Below, piece by piece: positions 23,908 to 27,524 of a stretch of DNA of 27,524 nt (its first letter is position 1; every line of letters starts with the position of its first letter). Location: contig DOQG01000050.1 in the NCBI GenBank assembly GCA_003512525.1, positions 1 through 27,524 of the forward strand. Direction: 5' to 3'. Origin of the DNA: Oscillospiraceae bacterium. Its GTDB lineage: Bacteria; Bacillota; Clostridia; Oscillospirales; Ruminococcaceae. The position numbers and the translations under genes are program-made. The notes below the pieces were generated by a model. The model saw only the letters and a program-made list of their open reading frames with translations. It did no database searches and had not been told where the DNA came from.

Positions 23908-24792
23908 TCAGCTTTTCTTTACTTCTCCGCCCTCAACAACGAGTGTTTCCTTGTAGTCTGCACCGTATGTGTCTGTAAGAGTAGCGTCATAGTCTGCGTG
24001 GAAGAAGTTCTCCTTGCCGAGCGTCTTGATTTCATCGTTTATCCAGTTAAGGAGCGTTTCGTTGCCCTTTGTAACAGCGGGAGCGATAGTATCCTGGCTG
24101 CCGAGTGAGTCAATGCCTACAGTATAGCCCTTGTTCTGCTTTGCAAATGCGATAACCTCTGTGTTGTCGTTAGCCCATGCAACACCGTTGCCGTTTTCGA
24201 TAGCGCTTTTTGCCGTAGCGTATGAATCATACTTCTGGAGCTTGATGTCGGGGTAGTTCTTTGTGAGGTAAAGCTCAGCCGTTGTACCTGAGATAACGAT
24301 CATCTTGTCCTCAGCCTTCCAGTTGTCAAGTGATGTGATAACATTGCTGTCGGGTGAAACAACGCCGAGTGCAACGTTCATGTAAGGAAGTGCAAAGTCA
24401 ACCTTTTCCGCTCTTTCTTCCGTTACAGTGAAGTTTGCAAGGATAATATCGACCTTGCCTGTTTCAAGATATTCAACACGGTTAGCGGCCTCTGTTGAAA
24501 CATAGTTTATCTCAACGCCGAGATCCTTGCCGAGTCTGTTTGCAAAATAAATGTCATAGCCCTGATATTCGCCGTTCTCATCTACATAGCCGAAGGGGTT
24601 CTTGTCTGAGAATACGCCGATGTTTATCTTACCGCTTGCCTTTATCTCGTCAAGTGTACGGTATACCTTTGAGCCTGTGCTGCCGTCACTGCCGCCGCTT
24701 GTTGCGTTTGTACTGCACGCTGTGAATGAAGCTAATGCCGCAGCTGCCGTAAGACCGAGTGCTATCAGTTTCTTGAAGTTTAACTTTTTCAT
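23908..24792 (-). CDS. ABC transporter substrate-binding lipoprotein, probably for cysteine/cystine
   Basis: A 294-residue family 3 solute-binding protein. The lipoprotein signal ends at Cys26 (ASFTAC), followed by a Ser/Gly linker. The mature domain has INIGVFSDKNPFGYVDENG, GYDIYFANRLGKDLGV, STEAANRVEYLETGKVDIIL, ANFTVTEERAEKVDFALPYM and ALGVVSPDSNVI. From memory this run is very close to the cysteine-binding protein CjaA of Campylobacter jejuni. That match and the poly-Cys leader peptide upstream of the operon both point to cysteine or cystine uptake. RBS AAAGGAG. Last gene of the transporter operon. Confidence 0.9.
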   Translation of the reverse strand: MKKLNFKKLIALGLTAAAALASFTACSTNATSGGSDGSTGSKVYRTLDEIKASGKINIGVFSDKNPFGYVDENGEYQGYDIYFANRLGKDLGVEINYVSTEAANRVEYLETGKVDIILANFTVTEERAEKVDFALPYMNVALGVVSPDSNVITSLDNWKAEDKMIVISGTTAELYLTKNYPDIKLQKYDSYATAKSAIENGNGVAWANDNTEVIAFAKQNKGYTVGIDSLGSQDTIAPAVTKGNETLLNWINDEIKTLGKENFFHADYDATLTDTYGADYKETLVVEGGEVKKS

Positions 24793-24820
24793 TGTGATTA
24801 TCTCCTTTAAATATCTCTCT

Positions 24821-25591
24821 TTATTCTGCGAGTTCTTTCTTTGCTCTTACCGAGTCGAACTCAAATGTATTAAGGAATTGTTTTGCCCTTTCTGTCTTAG
24901 GATTATCAAAGAACTCATCGGGCGTTGCTTCTTCCACGATCTTTCCGTTGTCGAGGAAGATTATTCTGTCTGCTATCGCTCTTGCAAACTGCATCTCGTG
25001 TGTTACTATCAGCATTGTGCGACCCTGCTTTGCAAGATCGAGCATAACGTCAAGTACCTCACGGACCATTTCGGGATCGAGTGCCGCAGTTACCTCGTCA
25101 AAGAGCAGTATTTCGGGGTGCATACAAAGCGCACGGACGATAGCCACACGCTGCTTCTGACCGCCGGAAAGCTCTCTGGGGTAGCTTTTAGCCTTTTCTT
25201 TAAGTCCCACTCTTTCGAGCAGTGACATTGCTTCCTGCTTTACCTCTTCTTTATCCCTTTTCTGTACCTTGCAAGGTGCGAGAAGAATATTGTCAAGCAC
25301 CGTCAGGTGGGGGAACAGGTCATAGCTCTGGAACACCATTCCTATACGCTGTCTTAAAAGAGGAAGCGTCTTGCTGTTTCTTTCGATTACATCGCCGTCA
25401 AGCGTTATACTGCCTTCCTGTATCGGCTCAAGTGCGTTTATACAGCGCAGGAGAGTTGACTTTCCGCAGCCGCTCGGTCCTACTATTACTATGACCTCGC
25501 TCTTTTTGACGGAAAAGCTGATACCGTCAAGTATCGTTGTGTCACCGAAACGCTTTACGATGTTGTCTATTGTTAATAATGCATCTGCCAT
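24821..25591 (-). CDS. Polar amino acid ABC transporter ATP-binding protein
   Basis: A 256-residue ATPase of the GlnQ/TcyC class. Walker A GPSGCGKST (38-46), Q-loop FQSYDLFPHLTVLDN, signature LSGGQKQR, Walker B LLFDEVTAALDPE and VTHEMQFAR with the switch His. The ATG at 25591 has GGAG 9 nt upstream and lies 5 nt after the permease stop; an ATG at 25606 is possible. It powers the two permeases encoded upstream. Confidence 0.93.
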   Translation of the reverse strand: MADALLTIDNIVKRFGDTTILDGISFSVKKSEVIVIVGPSGCGKSTLLRCINALEPIQEGSITLDGDVIERNSKTLPLLRQRIGMVFQSYDLFPHLTVLDNILLAPCKVQKRDKEEVKQEAMSLLERVGLKEKAKSYPRELSGGQKQRVAIVRALCMHPEILLFDEVTAALDPEMVREVLDVMLDLAKQGRTMLIVTHEMQFARAIADRIIFLDNGKIVEEATPDEFFDNPKTERAKQFLNTFEFDSVRAKKELAE

Positions 25592-25596
25592 ACGCT

Positions 25597-26283
25597 TTAG
25601 CTCCATTTCTTTTCAAGGTATTTTGCAAGCATACTTATCGGCCAGCAGGCGATGAAGTATAGCAGGAATACCGTCAGATACACTCCGAATGCACCATTCG
25701 GACTTGTCATTCTGTTAGCTTCTATTATCTGCTGTGCGACCTTCAGGACTTCTACAACGCCTATCATAAGTATAAGGCTTGTCGTCTTTATCATTCTTGT
25801 TATCAGGTTTATCGAAAGCGGTATGAGCCGTCTTATCGTCTGCGGTATGATAACATAAAGATAGGTCTGCGTGTTTGTAAGTCCGAGAGCCTCACTGCTT
25901 TCATACTGATGCTTCGGTATTGAGATAAGTGCGCCTCTCACAAGGTCGCCCATTTCGGCAGTACCCCATAATACGAATACTATTATAGAGGCCGCTTCGC
26001 CCGAAAGATCCCAGCCGAAAGCTCTTGTCGTTCCGAAGAACATTATGAAAAGAAGCACGAGCTGCGGCATTATTCTTATAAATTCAAGATACACACGAAG
26101 AACGGCTTTCAATATCCTGTTCTTCTTTGTCATAAGTACGCCCATTCCGATACCGAGCGGTATGCTTATCGCAACCGATACAAGGCTTATCCAGAGTGCC
26201 GTCCAAAGTCCTCCGAGAAGTCTTATGAAGTTCGTACCCTTGAACAGAACGTCTATTCCGAGATTAACCGCCAAATCCTGCAC
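25597..26283 (-). CDS. Amino acid ABC transporter permease (second)
   Basis: A 228-residue HisM/GlnP-type permease with about five TM helices and the EAA loop EALGLTNTQTYLYVIIPQTIRRLIP that contacts the ATPase. The GTG at 26283 follows AAGGAGG at good spacing. It overlaps the end of the first permease gene by 20 nt, so the pair is translationally coupled and probably assembles as a heterodimer. Confidence 0.9.
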   Translation of the reverse strand: MQDLAVNLGIDVLFKGTNFIRLLGGLWTALWISLVSVAISIPLGIGMGVLMTKKNRILKAVLRVYLEFIRIMPQLVLLFIMFFGTTRAFGWDLSGEAASIIVFVLWGTAEMGDLVRGALISIPKHQYESSEALGLTNTQTYLYVIIPQTIRRLIPLSINLITRMIKTTSLILMIGVVEVLKVAQQIIEANRMTSPNGAFGVYLTVFLLYFIACWPISMLAKYLEKKWS

Positions 26284-26923
26284 GGCGCACCCTCCTTTCA
26301 ACTATCGTTCCGACGATTGAGATCGGAAGAAGTATTATGAGATAGAAGCCGACCAGCAGGCACAGAGCTTCGGTCGTATCGTTGTACATTCCCATAAGAT
26401 CCTTAGCCATAAACATAAGGTCAAGCAGGCTTATTGCACTGAACACGCTCGTTTCCTTCATAAGAAATATCACGTTTGCGACAAATGCCGGGATACTTAC
26501 CGACATTGCCTGCGGAAGTATCACATAACGCATTGCCTGCATTTTGTTCATTCCGAGAGAATAGGCGCTTTCTGTCTGTATCTTGTCTACCGATTCAAGT
26601 CCGCTCCTGAAAGCCTCCGCCATGTAGCTTCCTCCGAGGAAGGCAAGTCCTGCGATACCGCAGGTTTCGGCGTCGGTCGGTATGCCGACTTTAGGCAGTC
26701 CGTAATAGATGAAAAAAAGCTGTACTAAAAGCGGTGTATTGCGGCTGATTTCAATGTAGACGGAAACTATACGGCGGATAACCGGTACCTTGTAGTACTG
26801 AACCACTGCACATATAAGCCCTATGATGATCGAGAATATTATACCAAGAACACCGAGCTTTACAGTAAGCAGTGCGGCTTCCCCGAACAGCGGCAGGTAC
26901 TCAGCGATAGCGTTAAGATCCAT
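26264..26923 (-). CDS. Amino acid ABC transporter permease (first)
   Basis: A 219-residue HisQ-type permease with about five TM helices and EAA loop SAYSLGMNKMQAMRYVILPQAMSVSIP. The ATG at 26923 follows AAAGGATG; an in-frame TTG at 26941 would overlap that ribosome binding site and is rejected. It is the first structural gene of the operon, 35 nt after the attenuator's T-run. Confidence 0.9.
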   Translation of the reverse strand: MDLNAIAEYLPLFGEAALLTVKLGVLGIIFSIIIGLICAVVQYYKVPVIRRIVSVYIEISRNTPLLVQLFFIYYGLPKVGIPTDAETCGIAGLAFLGGSYMAEAFRSGLESVDKIQTESAYSLGMNKMQAMRYVILPQAMSVSIPAFVANVIFLMKETSVFSAISLLDLMFMAKDLMGMYNDTTEALCLLVGFYLIILLPISIVGTIVERRVRRAGFGG

Positions 26924-26958
26924 ACCGTCACATCCTTTCAATTTACTGAGCCGACGGC

Positions 26959-26989
26959 AAAATAAAAGCCGGGGCTGTTACGCTCCCGG
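26959..26989 (-). terminator. Attenuator: intrinsic terminator before the transporter genes
   Basis: On the minus strand, CCGGG(A)GC (26989-26982) pairs with GCCCCGG (26975-26969) around a 6-nt loop, with one bulged A, followed by CTTTTATTTT (26968-26959). It lies between the leader peptide and the first permease gene, so it must be bypassed for transporter expression. Confidence 0.7.
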
Positions 26990-27073
26990 ACAAATGGCAG
27001 TCGCCGCAGTGCTTTTACGGCTGTATGACAACAATGCCGCTGCACCCAAATGCCATTTTACTTGTCCGGGAGC
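26982..27073 (-). promoter_or_regulatory. Antiterminator pairing region
   Basis: GCTCCCGGAC and, further on, ATGGCA within the leader ORF (27073-27051) are complementary to TGCCAT and GTCCGGGAGC (26999-26982). The second segment is also the 5' arm of the terminator, so the two folds exclude each other. The first arm begins only 4 nt after the three Cys codons. Confidence 0.65.
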
Positions 27074-27125
27074 TGATACAGCAACACATTATTCTGTTGT
27101 GCGTTGATGAAATAGTAGCGTACAT
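27015..27125 (-). CDS. 36-residue poly-cysteine leader peptide
   Basis: A short ORF with ATG at 27125, a strong GGAGG (27137-27133) at 7-nt spacing, and TAA at 27017-27015. It encodes three consecutive Cys (residues 14-16, codons TGT TGC TGT at 27086-27078) in the context RIMCCCISSR, plus Cys28. It lies about 55 nt after the predicted transcription start and precedes an attenuator and a transporter likely specific for cysteine. Its ribosome binding site is better than that of the next gene. It probably works as a cysteine sensor through ribosome stalling and not as a stable protein; cysteine-codon leader ORFs are known from actinobacteria. Confidence 0.75.
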   Translation of the reverse strand: MYATISSTHNRIMCCCISSRTSKMAFGCSGIVVIQP

Positions 27126-27185
27126 CGTATTTCCTCCGTTTGTTTCAAAACTTATAATTCTCATCGGTTTTGTTCCGATGATGCT

Positions 27186-27214
27186 ATTATACTACCTAAA
27201 ACCTACTTTGTCAA
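27186..27214 (-). promoter_or_regulatory. Consensus promoter of the leader peptide-transporter operon
   Basis: A perfect TTGACA (27214-27209), a 17-bp spacer and a perfect TATAAT (27191-27186) on the minus strand. The start site should be near 27179, at the beginning of a small CATCGG/CCGATG hairpin (27180-27175 with 27167-27162). Confidence 0.8.
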
Positions 27215-27220
27215 TAGGTT
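27200..27220. promoter_or_regulatory. Inverted repeat over the -35 box
   Basis: AACCTA (27200-27205) and TAGGTT (27215-27220) flank the -35 hexamer with a 9-bp spacer. The place suits a repressor operator and would add a second control layer. The sequence is not a clear match to a known consensus such as CymR. Confidence 0.35.
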
Positions 27221-27275
27221 AAGGGTGTTTTATTGAAAATTTTTTTGGAGGTATAATCCAATGTATGCGGTTTTC

Positions 27276-27524
27276 GGGATAATGGTGCGGGATTAACAGG
27301 GCTGCCGCCCTTGTTAAGCAAGGAGGCTTAAGGTCAACCGCACTAAGTCGTTGCACGACGCAACGACACTAACGGTTGACGACCTGCATGGGGGCTTCGC
27401 CCCTCAACCCCGTTTGGGATTGTTGTGCGGAATTAACAGGTCCGCCGCTCCAAGTCCAAGCAAGGATGCTTGCAGTCAGCCACACAAAGCCGTTATGCAA
27501 GGATGCATAAAGACAGCCACACAA
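27276..27524. repeat. Two diverged copies of a 140-bp intergenic repeat
   Basis: Unit 1 begins at 27276 and unit 2 at 27416; unit 2 continues beyond the window. Shared blocks include GTGCGG-ATTAACAGG, GCCGC, AAGCAAGGA-GCTT and the following GTCA-CC-CAC. Between them is GGGGGCTTCGCCCCT (27390-27404), also found inverted at 20748-20762. Unit 2 holds a 37-bp internal repeat (GCAAGGATGC at 27460 and 27497). A perfect hairpin TCGTTGC/GCAACGA lies in unit 1. Stretch 27221-27275 before it holds no gene. Confidence 0.65.

Noticed and set aside
26942..27180. T-box or SAM riboswitch in the transporter leader
   Set aside because: I see no T-box bulge sequence or S-box core, and a well-initiated ORF occupies the leader. 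The pairing pattern is that of a peptide attenuator.
27261..27296. An 11-codon plus-strand mini-ORF after GGAGG
   Set aside because: It has a good SD but no clear promoter, no downstream gene in the window and no informative sequence.
27276..27524. CRISPR array
   Set aside because: The repeats are long (140 bp), diverged and lack regular 30-40 bp unique spacers; no cas genes are present.

Overview
The window looks like chromosome from a strictly anaerobic gut Clostridia (Oscillospiraceae/Ruminococcaceae-like; the gene style resembles Ruminococcus or [Eubacterium] siraeum, which I infer from content only). The grounds are two [FeFe] hydrogenase-family proteins, a Rex redox repressor, a flavodiiron protein, AAGGAGG-type ribosome binding sites, sigma-A promoters with 17-bp spacers, and no respiratory genes. 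Nearly all genes lie on the minus strand in tight, often overlapping operons. The exceptions are the left-end lipoprotein and the tetR/ABC cassette in the middle.

Layout. 1-1860: a promoter, a long RNA hairpin and a UUCG-capped terminator precede an AT-rich lipoprotein with a peptidase-C39-like domain that lacks its catalytic residues. This is followed by a 3' fragment of yifB/comM and a compact candidate sRNA on the minus strand. 1881-7810 (minus): LysR regulator, two M42 aminopeptidases, a GNAT protein, a PLP enzyme of the methionine gamma-lyase/aluminium-resistance family, and the YicC/YloC endoribonuclease. 7874-13657 (minus): rex, a thioredoxin-like [2Fe-2S] protein, an FlK-type thioesterase, a PAS-containing sensory [FeFe] hydrogenase (HydS type), a SpoIIE/PP2C phosphatase and a ferredoxin-type [FeFe] hydrogenase. 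Together these look like a hydrogen/redox sensing and H2 metabolism unit.

13658-18390: a divergent control region with a Rex-like operator and three copies of a TetR-type palindrome, then tetR, an ABC ATPase and a 973-residue FtsX-type permease (plus). 18461-22007 (minus): flavodiiron protein FprA with an inverted repeat across its promoter, a multi-pass membrane protein that appears to start at CTG, and a rhodanese-TtcA fusion. The rhodanese-TtcA gene ends an operon with an SGNH hydrolase and AzlC/AzlD (22023-23835). 23908-26923 (minus): a polar amino acid ABC transporter (two permeases, ATPase, lipoprotein binding protein) whose binding protein resembles the cysteine-binding CjaA type. 27240-27524: diverged 140-bp repeats running off the window.

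The most notable item is the leader of the ABC transporter (26924-27214). A consensus promoter drives a 36-codon ORF with an excellent ribosome binding site and three consecutive Cys codons. The RNA just after these codons can pair with a downstream segment to disrupt an intrinsic terminator that sits immediately before the first permease gene. This is the layout of a ribosome-mediated, cysteine-responsive transcription attenuator, and it agrees independently with the CjaA-like binding protein. I infer this from sequence; it has not been tested.
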